Origin: Zobellia uliginosa
GTDB taxonomy: Bacteria > Bacteroidota > Bacteroidia > Flavobacteriales > Flavobacteriaceae
DNA: 64,000 bases
Direction: 5' to 3'
Assembly (NCBI RefSeq): GCF_018860745.1
Contig: NZ_JAHKPY010000014.1
Location: forward strand, 558,001 to 622,000
Below, in pieces: positions 28,311 to 37,310 of the stretch; positions within the stretch are counted from its first letter, which is position 1; the number at the start of each line of letters is the position of its first letter. The notes beneath the pieces are model-generated. The model was not told the origin of the DNA. It ran no database searches and worked only from the letters and a program-made list of their open reading frames with translations. The translations under genes were made by a program, and so were the position numbers.

Positions 28311-29030
28311 ATGCAGGTAACTACAAAGGCCATAGTTCTTACATCTCTTAAATACGGCGATACAAGTTTAATTGTAAAGGCCTTTACGGAATCTGAAGGT
28401 GCAAAATCTTATTTACTGCGTGGTGTTTTGGCTTCCAAAAAAGGAAAATTGAAAACGGCTTATTTCCAGCCTTTAACTCAGCTTGAAATTGTTGCTAATC
28501 ACAAGAATAAAGGAGCTTTAGAAAGTATAAAAGAGGCAAAAATAAATTATCCTTATCAAACATTGCACTCGGATATTTCTAAGAATGCAATGACCTTGTT
28601 TCTTGCTGAAATGTTAGCAAATAGTATTCATGAAGAAGAATCCAACAAAACACTTTTTGAGTTCATAGAAGCTTCATTGCAATGGCTTGATGCGCAAAGT
28701 GATATCTCTAATTTTCATATCTATTTTTTGGTGCGCCTAACCCGGTATTTAGGTTTTTATCCGGATACGAATGAGATTCAGGCAGGCTATTTTGACTTGC
28801 TGGAAGGTGAGTTTACCCATACACTTTCATTGAATCCTATTTTAAGTGGAGAAAATCTTGACTACTTCAAAACCTTCTTGGGCATAAATTTTGATGAGAT
28901 ACATCATATCAAAATGAATAAAAGCAACCGTCAAGAACTTTTAAAATCATTAGTACTGTTCTACGAGTTGCATTTACAAGGATTTAGAAAGCCAAAATCC
29001 CTTGCCATCTTAAACGAAGTATTTAGTTAG
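28311..29030 (+). CDS. recO: DNA repair protein RecO
   Basis: The ATG at 28311 (MQVTTKAIVLTSLKYGDTSLIVKAFTE, in blocks) is chosen over a TTG at 28305. About 239 residues: N-terminal OB-fold (about 1-80), then a helical C-terminal domain with LRLTRYLGFYPD-like text (VRLTRYLGFYPD) in place of the Zn-binding segment of other RecOs. RecO loads RecA with RecR during recombinational repair. The next gene (TonB receptor) starts one base after the recO stop, so the two are co-transcribed. Confidence 0.92.
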   Translation: MQVTTKAIVLTSLKYGDTSLIVKAFTESEGAKSYLLRGVLASKKGKLKTAYFQPLTQLEIVANHKNKGALESIKEAKINYPYQTLHSDISKNAMTLFLAEMLANSIHEEESNKTLFEFIEASLQWLDAQSDISNFHIYFLVRLTRYLGFYPDTNEIQAGYFDLLEGEFTHTLSLNPILSGENLDYFKTFLGINFDEIHHIKMNKSNRQELLKSLVLFYELHLQGFRKPKSLAILNEVFS

Positions 29031-29031
29031 T

Positions 29032-31443
29032 ATGAACAAAGTTCTGTTTTTACTTGTTTTTCTGTGCTTTCACGTCGGATTTGCCCAACAAATCACGGTT
29101 TTGGATGTAGATACGCGTGAACCCGTTGGTAATGTCGCTATTTATAATTCTGACCATACAAAAACTGCCTTAACGGATTTTGATGGAAAGGTTGATTTAA
29201 AGATTTTTGGAAAGGAAGAACGCATTACTTTCCGTCATCTCAGTTACCAATCAAGGAAAAGTACCAAAGGTTCAATTCTTAGGCATGATAGCCGGTTTTA
29301 TTTGGTTATGAAAGCAGAAGAGTTGGATGAAGTGGTTATGTCTGTTTCTAAATGGGAGCAGCAAAAAAAGGATATTCCCAATAAAATAACAGTTATAGGT
29401 GCTAAGGATATAGAATTTTCAAGTCCGCAAACATCAGCAGACCTGTTGCAGAATAGTGGTAAGGTATTTGTTCAAAAAAGTCAACTAGGTGGCGGCAGCC
29501 CTATGATCAGAGGCTTTGCTACCAACCGTTTGTTGTTATCGGTAGATGGAGTACGTATGAACAATGCTATATTTAGAGGTGGAAATCTACAGAATGTAAT
29601 ATCTATTGATCCGTACTCCATAAAAAGTACGGAGATAATATTTGGCCCCGGTTCTGTTATTTATGGAAGTGATGCTATTGGGGGAGTGATGAATTTTTAT
29701 ACGAAAAAAGCTGAGTTTTCAAATACGAACAACTTATTGTTTTCCGGAAATGCAAGTTATCGTTTTGCTACGGTCAATACAGAAAATACATTTCACTTAG
29801 ATTTTAATTTAGGTAAAAAGAAATGGGCCTTTCTGACCAGTGCTTCGTACAACAGCTTTGATGACCTGAGCATGGGTTCTCATGGACCTGGTTCCTATTT
29901 AAGAAACCAATATGTATCAACGGTTAACGGAACCGATTTCCTGGTAGAGAATGAGAATCCAAAAAAACAGACTCCTACAGGGTATAACCAGTTTAATTTG
30001 ATGCAAAAAATAGCATTCAAACCAAATAATTCTTGGCACTACGATTTGGGTCTTCATTATTCTGAAACTTCCGATTATGCTAGATATGACCGTTTGATAC
30101 GGCCAAACAAAGCAGGAGACGGACTTCGTTCTGCGGAGTGGTTCTATGGCCCACAAAAATGGTTTATGAGTAATCTGCAGTTAAACAAAAGGGGTAAAGG
30201 TATTTTTTACGAGGGATTGAAAATAACAACTGCTTATCAACATTTTGAAGAAAGCCGAAATGACAGGTCTTTTCAAGATATACTTCGGTATACAACAAAA
30301 GAGAAAGTAGATGCGATTTCTACGAATATTGACTTTGAAAATAAGAAGATAGGCAATCTGCGCTTGTATTACGGAGGTGAGTATATTTTTAACAAAGTAG
30401 GTTCTTTGGGTAGTCAAGAAAATATTGAGACTAATCTGGTATCAGGTACGGCTTCTAGATACCCAGACGGGGCTACTTGGCAAACCTTAGCGGGTTATGT
30501 AAACGGAGAGTACAAGGCCAAACCCAATTTTACGATACTTTCAGGACTTAGATATAGTCATGTTTGGATAGATGCCGATTTTGATAAAACCTATTATCCA
30601 TTTCCTTTTGATGATGCCAATCTTAATAACGGTGCCTTAACGGGAAGTTTGGGTTTTAGTTGGTTTCCAAAAGCTGATTTACAGATTACCTTAAATAGTT
30701 CAACAGGTTTTAGGGCTCCCAATATAGATGATGTGGGTAAAATATTCGATTCGGAACCTGGCGCGGTAGTGGTTCCAAACCCTGATTTGGAACCTGAATA
30801 TGCTTATAATATTGAACTAGGCGTCTCCAAGAACTTTAATGATAAGTTGGTTTTTAAAAGTGCCGCGTTTTATACGTATCTGGTTGATGCTTTAGTGCGA
30901 AGGGATTATTTGTTTGATGCGGAAAGTGAGATTGTTTATAATGGCGAATTAAGTAACGTACAGGCCATACAGAATGCGGCAAAGGCTTTTGTTTATGGTT
31001 TTGAATTTGGGGCCGAAGCTTTTCTTACGGATAATCTATCTATAGTTTCTAATTTGACTATTACAGAAGGTATAGAAGAGGAAGAAGATGGTACGGAATC
31101 TCCAGGACGGCATGTTTCTCCCACTTTTGGCGATTTACATGTAATTTATAAAAACCAAAGGATGAAAACAGATGTGTTCGTGAACTATAACGGAGAGATT
31201 CCTTTTTATGATTTAGCTACTTCAGAACGAAGCAAGGAATATATTTATGCGTTAGATAGTGAAGGAAACCCTTATTCACCTTCTTGGTATACGCTAAATG
31301 TGCGTTCTCATTATGAACTTACAAATGCATTCAAGGTTTCTTTGAATCTAGAAAATATTACCGATCAACGCTATCGTTCCTATTCTTCGGGAATTTCTGC
31401 TCCGGGTATTAATGTTGTTCTAGGTGTAGGGTATAGGTTTTAA
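29032..31443 (+). CDS. TonB-dependent outer-membrane receptor, heme/iron-transferrin-like
   Basis: 803 residues. Signal peptide (VFLCFHVGFAQQ), then a carboxypeptidase-regulatory-like domain (about 22-98), a plug domain (about 115-230) and a 22-strand beta barrel ending in a terminal aromatic (YRF). The plug text SPMIRGFATNRLLLSVDGVRMNNAIFRGGNLQ (in blocks) resembles receptors of the hemoglobin/transferrin group, suggesting heme or iron-complex uptake. FGPGSVIYGSDAIGGVMNFYT closes the plug. No TonB/ExbB/hemophore genes adjoin. It starts one base after recO and probably depends on that transcript. Confidence 0.9.
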   Translation: MNKVLFLLVFLCFHVGFAQQITVLDVDTREPVGNVAIYNSDHTKTALTDFDGKVDLKIFGKEERITFRHLSYQSRKSTKGSILRHDSRFYLVMKAEELDEVVMSVSKWEQQKKDIPNKITVIGAKDIEFSSPQTSADLLQNSGKVFVQKSQLGGGSPMIRGFATNRLLLSVDGVRMNNAIFRGGNLQNVISIDPYSIKSTEIIFGPGSVIYGSDAIGGVMNFYTKKAEFSNTNNLLFSGNASYRFATVNTENTFHLDFNLGKKKWAFLTSASYNSFDDLSMGSHGPGSYLRNQYVSTVNGTDFLVENENPKKQTPTGYNQFNLMQKIAFKPNNSWHYDLGLHYSETSDYARYDRLIRPNKAGDGLRSAEWFYGPQKWFMSNLQLNKRGKGIFYEGLKITTAYQHFEESRNDRSFQDILRYTTKEKVDAISTNIDFENKKIGNLRLYYGGEYIFNKVGSLGSQENIETNLVSGTASRYPDGATWQTLAGYVNGEYKAKPNFTILSGLRYSHVWIDADFDKTYYPFPFDDANLNNGALTGSLGFSWFPKADLQITLNSSTGFRAPNIDDVGKIFDSEPGAVVVPNPDLEPEYAYNIELGVSKNFNDKLVFKSAAFYTYLVDALVRRDYLFDAESEIVYNGELSNVQAIQNAAKAFVYGFEFGAEAFLTDNLSIVSNLTITEGIEEEEDGTESPGRHVSPTFGDLHVIYKNQRMKTDVFVNYNGEIPFYDLATSERSKEYIYALDSEGNPYSPSWYTLNVRSHYELTNAFKVSLNLENITDQRYRSYSSGISAPGINVVLGVGYRF

Positions 31444-31466
31444 TGTGACTTAGGAATTTTAAATAA

Positions 31467-31495
31467 AAAAACCCTGGCCATAGGCCGGGGTTTTT
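31467..31495. terminator. bidirectional terminator
   Basis: A 13-bp stem AAAAACCCTGGCC/GGCCGGGGTTTTT (one wobble), 3-nt loop, A-run and T-run on either side. It serves the TonB receptor gene and the convergent repeat lipoprotein. Confidence 0.9.
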
Positions 31496-31519
31496 CGTTA
31501 TACTATATGTAACTTAAAA

Positions 31520-31960
31520 TTAGTTAACAGCAGATTTTGCTTTATCAAGAGCACCATTTGCAGCACCTTTGGCATCGTCACCTGCTTTGTTAGCAGCGTC
31601 TTTTGCTTTATTGGCAGCATCATTGGCACCTTCTTTAATGTCACTAGCAGCTTCATTAGCTTTAGCTTTGATATCGTCGCCTGCAGCTTCGGCCTTAGCC
31701 TTTAAATCGCCAGCAGCTTCTTCCGCACCGGCCTTGATGTCTTCACCTGCTTCAGCAGCTTTGTCCATAGCTTCGTTACCCGCTTCTTGTGCTTTGTCCA
31801 TGGCGTCAGACCCCATTTCCTTAGCATCTTCACCAGCCTGCTCCATGGCAGCACCAGCTTCATCGGTAGCACTCTTTGCTTTGTCGGCAGCTTCTCTACA
31901 AGAAACGAAAGAGATACTTAAAGCAAGCATCAAAACGGCACTTAAAATTACTTTTTTCAT
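31520..31960 (-). CDS. Ala-rich 11-mer-repeat lipoprotein (LEA/apolipoprotein-like helix)
   Basis: The ATG at 31960 (MKKVILSAVLMLAL) is chosen; the frame is open to 32038. 146 residues. The SpII signal ends VSC, then about 120 residues in about nine clean 11-residue repeats such as AMDKAQEAGNE, LKAKAEAAGDD, IKAKANEAASD and IKEGANDAANK, with Lys/Asp/Glu at fixed positions and no aromatic or Cys after the anchor. This undecad pattern gives a long amphipathic helix as in LEA group 3 and apolipoproteins, often linked to membrane or desiccation/osmotic protection. Function is inferred only. Confidence 0.85.
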   Translation of the reverse strand: MKKVILSAVLMLALSISFVSCREAADKAKSATDEAGAAMEQAGEDAKEMGSDAMDKAQEAGNEAMDKAAEAGEDIKAGAEEAAGDLKAKAEAAGDDIKAKANEAASDIKEGANDAANKAKDAANKAGDDAKGAANGALDKAKSAVN

Positions 31961-32087
31961 GATTTTGTGTTTAATAGTTTTGTTTAATTTTTTTAAATAT
32001 ACGTAAGAAACATTGTTTTGGACGCTATATTTTAACATTTTCTTACAATCTTGTTTTTCTTCCCGTATTTCAATTCTGTCAAATCGA

Positions 32088-32116
32088 TTTAATTTGGGTA
32101 AAAATCCCTAATTTTG
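32088..32116 (+). promoter_or_regulatory. ileS promoter candidate
   Basis: TTTA (32088-32091), 17 bases, TAATTTTG (32109-32116) followed by C. The ATG is 33 bases downstream. Confidence 0.5.
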
Positions 32117-32149
32117 CAGCCTTAAATTAATGCAGTAGAGCCACTTATT

Positions 32150-35100
32150 ATGAAGTTTGCGGAATATAAAGGATTGGATTTGCCCAAAGTAGCCGAGGAT
32201 ATACTTGATTACTGGAAACAAAACCAAATATTTGAGAAAAGTGTTACCTCTAGAGAGGGTAAACCTAGCTATGTGTTTTACGAGGGTCCTCCGTCAGCAA
32301 ACGGTATGCCAGGTATACATCACGTTATGGCACGTACCATTAAGGATATTTTTCCTAGGTATAAGACAATGAAAGGTTTTCAGGTAAAACGGAAGGCTGG
32401 ATGGGATACCCACGGCTTACCCATTGAACTGGGTGTTGAGAAAAAATTGGGCATAACCAAAGAGGATATCGGAGTTAAAATTTCGGTTGAAGAATATAAT
32501 GCTGCTTGTAAAAAAGCGGTAATGAGGTATACCGATGTTTGGAATTCTATGACCGAACAAGTTGGGTATTGGGTAGATATGGAAGATCCATATATCACAT
32601 ACAAATCCAAATACATGGAGACGGTATGGTGGTTGCTAAAACAGATTTATTCTAAAGATTTAATTTATAAGGGATATACCATACAACCATATTCCCCAAA
32701 AGCTGGTACCGGATTAAGTTCTCATGAGCTAAATCAACCAGGGACTTATCAAGATGTTACCGATACTACGGTAACCGCTCAGTTTAAAGCGGTAGAAGAA
32801 ACATTACCTGATTTTTTGCAGAATGAAGGCACCGTTTACTTTTTGGCTTGGACGACCACTCCGTGGACTTTACCTTCTAATACGGCGTTGACTGTTGGTC
32901 CTAAAATAGATTATGTTTTAGTCGAATCTTATAATCAGTATACTTTTGAGCCAATGAATGTAGTTCTTGCCAAGAATTTGGTAGGGAAACAATTCTCAGG
33001 TAAGTTCACAGAGGTTTCAGGAAAGTCAGAGTTGTTAGAATATAAGTCTGGCGATAAAAAAATTCCTTTCTATGTTGTAAAAGAATTTAAAGGAAAAGAT
33101 TTATTAGGTATTAGGTATGAGCAGTTAATGGATTATGTACTGCCCTATGAAAATGCAGAAAACGCTTTTAGAATAATTGCAGGTGATTTTGTAACTACAG
33201 AAGATGGTACAGGTATTGTTCATACCGCGCCAACTTTTGGTGCAGATGATGCTTTTGTTGCCAAGCAGGCAGTTCCAGAAATTCCGCCAATGTTAGTGTT
33301 GGATGAAAATGCAAATTTAGTTCCTTTGGTTGATTTGCAAGGAAAGTTCAGACCTGAGTTGAAAGAACTGGGAGGAAAGTATGTTAAGAATGAATACTAT
33401 GATGATGGTGAAGCTCCAGAGCGTTCTATAGATGTTGAAATTGCCATTAAATTAAAAGAAGAGAATAAAGCTTTTAAGGTAGAGAAGTATGTGCACAGTT
33501 ACCCTAACTGTTGGCGTACGGATAAACCGATATTATATTATCCATTAGATTCTTGGTTTATTAAAGTGACGGATGTAAAGGATAAAATGTTTGAATTGAA
33601 CCAAACCATAAACTGGAAACCAAAAGCAACTGGTGAAGGTAGATTTGGTAATTGGTTGGCAAACGCTAATGATTGGAACCTTTCTAGATCGCGTTATTGG
33701 GGTATTCCATTACCAATTTGGAGAACGGAAGACGGTAAAGAAGAAATAATCATTGGTTCTGTTGCAGAGCTAAAGTCAGAAATGGCTAAGGCAGTTGAAG
33801 TTGGAGTGTTGGAAAAAGATATTTATGCGGACTTCATTGTGGATGATATGTCTGATGAGAACTATGATAAAATAGATCTACATAAAAATATTGTTGATCA
33901 AATTACTTTAGTTTCCGCGTCGGGAAAACCAATGAAACGTGAGAGTGATCTTATCGATGTTTGGTTCGATAGTGGTTCTATGCCTTACGCTCAATGGCAT
34001 TACCCGTTTGAAAATAAAGAATTGATAGATGAGGGAAAAACATTTCCTGCGGATTTCATAGCGGAAGGCGTTGATCAAACACGTGGTTGGTTCTATACCT
34101 TGCATGCAATTGCAACTATGGTCTTTGATTCTGTTGCATATAAAAATGTAGTTTCCAATGGACTCGTTTTAGATAAGGACGGTAAGAAAATGTCTAAACG
34201 TTTAGGCAATGCCGTTGATCCTTTTGAAACGATGAACGAGCATGGAGCAGATGCTACAAGGTGGTATATGATCAGTAATGCCAACCCTTGGGATAACTTA
34301 AAGTTTGATACGGAAGGTATTGTGGAAGTAAAACGAAAGTTCTTCGGTACACTTTACAATACGTATTCTTTTTTCGGCTTATACGCCAATATCGATGAAT
34401 TTGATTATTCGGAAAAAGAGATTCCATTGAACGAAAGACCGGAAATTGACAGGTGGATTTTATCCGAGCTTCATTCCTTGATCAAAACGGTAGACGAAGC
34501 GTATGCAGATTATGAACCTACCAAAGCAACACGAGCTATTTCAGACTATGTTCAAGAGAATTTAAGTAACTGGTATGTGCGCTTGTGTAGAAGACGTTTC
34601 TGGAAAGGAAGTTATGAGAAAGATAAAATATCCGCCTACCAAACACTTTATACTTGTCTAGAGGCTGTGGCTAAATTATCGGCTCCCGTGGCTCCATTCT
34701 TTATGGATAGACTTTATAAAGATTTAACAAATACGACTCATACAGAGGCTTTTGAATCTGTACATTTGGCGAAATTTCCCGTTTATAATGAGGCAATTGT
34801 AGATAAAGATTTGGAAAGTAAGATGGAAAAAGCCCAGACTATTTCGTCTTTGGTACTTTCTATCCGTCAGAAAGAAAAAATAAAGGTACGACAGCCACTA
34901 CAGAAAGTGATGATACCTGTTTTAGATGAAAAACAGAAGCATGAGATAGAAGCAGTTGCAGATTTAATCATGTCAGAGGTTAATGTCAAAGAAATAGAAT
35001 TGTTAGATGATGCTTCCGGTATTCTAGTGAAGCAGATTAAACCTAATTTCAAGGTTTTGGGCCCTAAATTTGGGAAGGATATGAAAAAAATTGCTCAAGC

Positions 35101-35548
35101 TGTTGGTCAGCTAGGGCAAGAGGATATCCAAAAAATTGAACAGGAGGGCGAAATTTCTCTTGATATTGACGATAAAATTATTACATTACAATTGCAAGAC
35201 GTAGAGATAGCCTCTCAAGATATTGAAGGTTGGTTGGTTGCGAGTTCGGGAGCTATTACAGTAGCCTTGGATGTAACCATAAACGAAGATTTAAGAGAAG
35301 AGGGTATAGCTAGGGAACTTGTAAATAGAATTCAGAACATAAGAAAAGATTCTGGATTTGAAGTGACAGATAGAATTGACGTTAAGATTCTAAAAGATGG
35401 TTTTGTTGAAAAAGCGGTATCGAATAATTTAGATTATATAAAAACCGAAACCTTAACAGCAGAATTAGTTTTAGAGGAAAAATTGGAGAAAGGAGCCGAA
35501 ATTTCTTTTGACGAGGTGAACACTAAATTATTTATTGAAAAACATTAA
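32150..35548 (+). CDS. ileS: isoleucyl-tRNA synthetase with GxHH signature
   Basis: 1132 residues, class I synthetase of the longer IleRS2-like type. The first signature is GIHH (residues 55-58, bases 32312-32323) where HxGH is normal. The editing domain carries TTPWTLPSNTAL. The second signature is KKMSKRLGN. DVWFDSGSMPY and the anticodon-binding domain follow, with a C-terminal extension. It charges tRNA-Ile and clears Val-tRNA-Ile. The gene is followed 4 bases later by a DksA/TraR-like gene, so they share a transcript. The altered HIGH motif is discussed in the findings. Confidence 0.96.
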   Translation: MKFAEYKGLDLPKVAEDILDYWKQNQIFEKSVTSREGKPSYVFYEGPPSANGMPGIHHVMARTIKDIFPRYKTMKGFQVKRKAGWDTHGLPIELGVEKKLGITKEDIGVKISVEEYNAACKKAVMRYTDVWNSMTEQVGYWVDMEDPYITYKSKYMETVWWLLKQIYSKDLIYKGYTIQPYSPKAGTGLSSHELNQPGTYQDVTDTTVTAQFKAVEETLPDFLQNEGTVYFLAWTTTPWTLPSNTALTVGPKIDYVLVESYNQYTFEPMNVVLAKNLVGKQFSGKFTEVSGKSELLEYKSGDKKIPFYVVKEFKGKDLLGIRYEQLMDYVLPYENAENAFRIIAGDFVTTEDGTGIVHTAPTFGADDAFVAKQAVPEIPPMLVLDENANLVPLVDLQGKFRPELKELGGKYVKNEYYDDGEAPERSIDVEIAIKLKEENKAFKVEKYVHSYPNCWRTDKPILYYPLDSWFIKVTDVKDKMFELNQTINWKPKATGEGRFGNWLANANDWNLSRSRYWGIPLPIWRTEDGKEEIIIGSVAELKSEMAKAVEVGVLEKDIYADFIVDDMSDENYDKIDLHKNIVDQITLVSASGKPMKRESDLIDVWFDSGSMPYAQWHYPFENKELIDEGKTFPADFIAEGVDQTRGWFYTLHAIATMVFDSVAYKNVVSNGLVLDKDGKKMSKRLGNAVDPFETMNEHGADATRWYMISNANPWDNLKFDTEGIVEVKRKFFGTLYNTYSFFGLYANIDEFDYSEKEIPLNERPEIDRWILSELHSLIKTVDEAYADYEPTKATRAISDYVQENLSNWYVRLCRRRFWKGSYEKDKISAYQTLYTCLEAVAKLSAPVAPFFMDRLYKDLTNTTHTEAFESVHLAKFPVYNEAIVDKDLESKMEKAQTISSLVLSIRQKEKIKVRQPLQKVMIPVLDEKQKHEIEAVADLIMSEVNVKEIELLDDASGILVKQIKPNFKVLGPKFGKDMKKIAQAVGQLGQEDIQKIEQEGEISLDIDDKIITLQLQDVEIASQDIEGWLVASSGAITVALDVTINEDLREEGIARELVNRIQNIRKDSGFEVTDRIDVKILKDGFVEKAVSNNLDYIKTETLTAELVLEEKLEKGAEISFDEVNTKLFIEKH

Positions 35549-35552
35549 TACG

Positions 35553-35936
35553 ATGGCAGAAGATTTAAAAGTTAGATATTCGGATAAGGATCTTGCCGAA
35601 TTTAAGGTACTTATAGAAGATAAAATCGAAAAAGCAAAAAGTCATTTAGACTTGTTGAAGAGTTCTTATATGAATGATGGGAATAATGGTACGGATGATA
35701 CCTCGCCAACATTCAAAGCATTTGAGGAAGGTTCTGAGACTATGAGCAAAGAGGCAAATACGCAGTTGGCTATACGTCAAGAGAAGTTCATCAGAGATTT
35801 AAAAAATGCTCTTTTACGTATTGAGAACAAAACCTATGGCATTTGCCGTGTTACAGGAAAATTAATTGCTAAAGAGCGTCTTAAGCTTGTTCCACATGCT
35901 ACTTTAAGTATTGAGGCAAAAAACATGCAAAAGTAA
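35553..35936 (+). CDS. DksA/TraR-family protein with degenerate zinc site
   Basis: The ATG at 35553 (MAEDLKVRYSDKDL) is chosen; the frame extends back to 35535 inside ileS. 127 residues: an N-terminal coiled-coil (about 10-85) as in RNA-polymerase secondary-channel binders, then YGICRVTGKLIAKERLKLVPHATLSIE (in blocks), where the four-Cys zinc knuckle keeps one Cys. This is common in Bacteroidota relatives. It may modulate transcription with ppGpp, but that is inferred. Operonic with ileS, ended by a strong terminator. Confidence 0.88.
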   Translation: MAEDLKVRYSDKDLAEFKVLIEDKIEKAKSHLDLLKSSYMNDGNNGTDDTSPTFKAFEEGSETMSKEANTQLAIRQEKFIRDLKNALLRIENKTYGICRVTGKLIAKERLKLVPHATLSIEAKNMQK

Positions 35937-35962
35937 TTTCTACTCGATTAGAATAATAGGAG

Positions 35963-35996
35963 CCTACAAGAAATTAGTTCTTGTAGGTTTTTTTTA
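35963..35996 (+). terminator. terminator of the ileS-dksA-like operon
   Basis: Perfect 10-bp stem CCTACAAGAA/TTCTTGTAGG with a 5-nt loop (ATTAG) followed by nine T residues. Confidence 0.92.
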
Positions 35997-36006
35997 TAAA
36001 TAAAAC

Positions 36007-36621
36007 ATGAAAAGCTTTCTTGCATTCTTTCTCTTCTTCAATCTTGTGACAGCACAGAAGGTGGTGAAGAAAACTTTAGTTAATGATGCGGTTACAGCTA
36101 TTATTATAGATGTAAATACCTGTTATCAACTAATTTTGGAAACTTCTGAAAGCCAAGAAATGTCCGTTGAAGCGGTAATTGATGGAGAGTACAGGAAAGA
36201 CCTTTTACTGTCCGTAAAAGAAGAAGGTAGTTCAATTATGATAAGCAGTGGTTTTCAACCAAACTTTAAAAACCCTAATGATAAACTAAGTGCACATAAG
36301 GTAATTTCAATTGCCTTGAGGGTTATTTTGCCAAAGCACAAATATGTTACAGTTTTTGGCACAAGTTGTAATGTGATTGCAGATGGTGATTTTAGGGAAC
36401 TCAGTGTTTCTTTAAGCGATGGTCATTGCGAACTTTTTAATGTTCAAGAAAATGTAAAGGTGCACACGCAGAGCGGTGGGATTTTGGTGCACACGCTAAA
36501 AGCCGATATTAATGCCGTTAGTAAATACGGCGAAATTAACGAAGAACAGATTCCTAAGGGCAGTGCGGTGTATACCCTTACTTCTGTAACGGGTAATATA
36601 CGGATAAGGAAAACCGAATAA
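36007..36621 (+). CDS. exported beta-rich protein (DUF4097/DUF2807-like), unknown
   Basis: 204 residues. N-terminal signal peptide (SFLAFFLFFNLVTAQ). The rest is a repeated beta pattern: VTVFGTSCNVIADGDFRELSV, LSDGHCELFNV, VHTQSGGILVHTL, VTGNIRI, as in the adhesin-like parallel beta-helix family often found in Bacteroidota. No catalytic site is seen. It starts just after the ileS operon terminator and 37 bases before lspA; the gap carries a candidate lspA promoter. Confidence 0.72.
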   Translation: MKSFLAFFLFFNLVTAQKVVKKTLVNDAVTAIIIDVNTCYQLILETSESQEMSVEAVIDGEYRKDLLLSVKEEGSSIMISSGFQPNFKNPNDKLSAHKVISIALRVILPKHKYVTVFGTSCNVIADGDFRELSVSLSDGHCELFNVQENVKVHTQSGGILVHTLKADINAVSKYGEINEEQIPKGSAVYTLTSVTGNIRIRKTE

Positions 36622-36627
36622 TATACT

Positions 36628-36635
36628 TATTTTTG
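36628..36635 (+). promoter_or_regulatory. candidate lspA -7 box
   Basis: TATTTTTG followed by C (TAnnTTTG) 23 bases before the lspA ATG. The -33 would fall in the preceding coding end. Confidence 0.45.
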
Positions 36636-36658
36636 CGCATTCAAGTTGTATACGTACT

Positions 36659-37306
36659 ATGAATCTAAAGAAATCATTACTCATTATCATAGCAGTACTG
36701 TTAGTTGATCAGCTGAGTAAAATTTATATAAAAACCCATTTTATTTTGGGTGATTCCGTTGAGGTTTTTAGTTGGTTCAAAATTCTCTTTATTGAGAATT
36801 CAGGAGCGGCTTGGGGGGCTAAATTGAGTGATTTCTTGCCTATTTCCGAACCTACGGGAAAGCTGGTTTTAACTGTTTTTAGATTGTTTGCAGTTGCGGG
36901 TATTGGATATTGGTTATATGATACTATACGGAAAAAATCCTCTAAAACGCTTATTCTGGCAGTTTGTTTAATTTTTGCTGGAGCCTTGGGCAACATTATA
37001 GATTCTGTACTATATGGGGTTGTGTTTAGTGATAGCTATCAGCAGTTGGCAACGGCATTTTCTAATGAACCCTATGGAAGTCTGTTTTATGGGAAAGTAG
37101 TAGATATGCTTTATTTTCCCATGGTAGATACCACTTGGCCGGAATGGGTGCCTTATTTTGGAGGGTCTTCTTTTCGCTTTTTTGAACCGGTATTCAATAT
37201 AGCGGATATGGCCATAAGTACCGGTGTTGGGATTCTTCTAGTTTTTAATAAGAAAGCCTTTGGTAAAATAGAGGATGAGGAAGTTATAACAGAGGAAACA
37301 ATTTAA
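36659..37306 (+). CDS. lspA: lipoprotein signal peptidase II
   Basis: 215 residues, longer than the usual ~165 because of an insertion (about 121-170) between the two catalytic blocks, which is typical of Bacteroidota LspA. The catalytic aspartates are in GNIIDS (Asp115) and FNIADM (Asp183); the first helix carries LLVDQLSKIYIK and ENSGAAWG is conserved. It cleaves prolipoprotein signal peptides in the inner membrane, and so matures the several lipoproteins encoded in this window. Convergent with the cyclo-ligase gene, 4 bases apart. Confidence 0.95.
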   Translation: MNLKKSLLIIIAVLLVDQLSKIYIKTHFILGDSVEVFSWFKILFIENSGAAWGAKLSDFLPISEPTGKLVLTVFRLFAVAGIGYWLYDTIRKKSSKTLILAVCLIFAGALGNIIDSVLYGVVFSDSYQQLATAFSNEPYGSLFYGKVVDMLYFPMVDTTWPEWVPYFGGSSFRFFEPVFNIADMAISTGVGILLVFNKKAFGKIEDEEVITEETI

Positions 37307-37310
37307 AATT

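Noticed and set aside
31569-32006. Long plus-strand ORF rich in Ala and Ser opposite the repeat lipoprotein
   Set aside because: It is the antisense image of the 11-mer repeat region; the minus-strand reading has a lipobox and regular repeats, the plus-strand one has no start context or family pattern.
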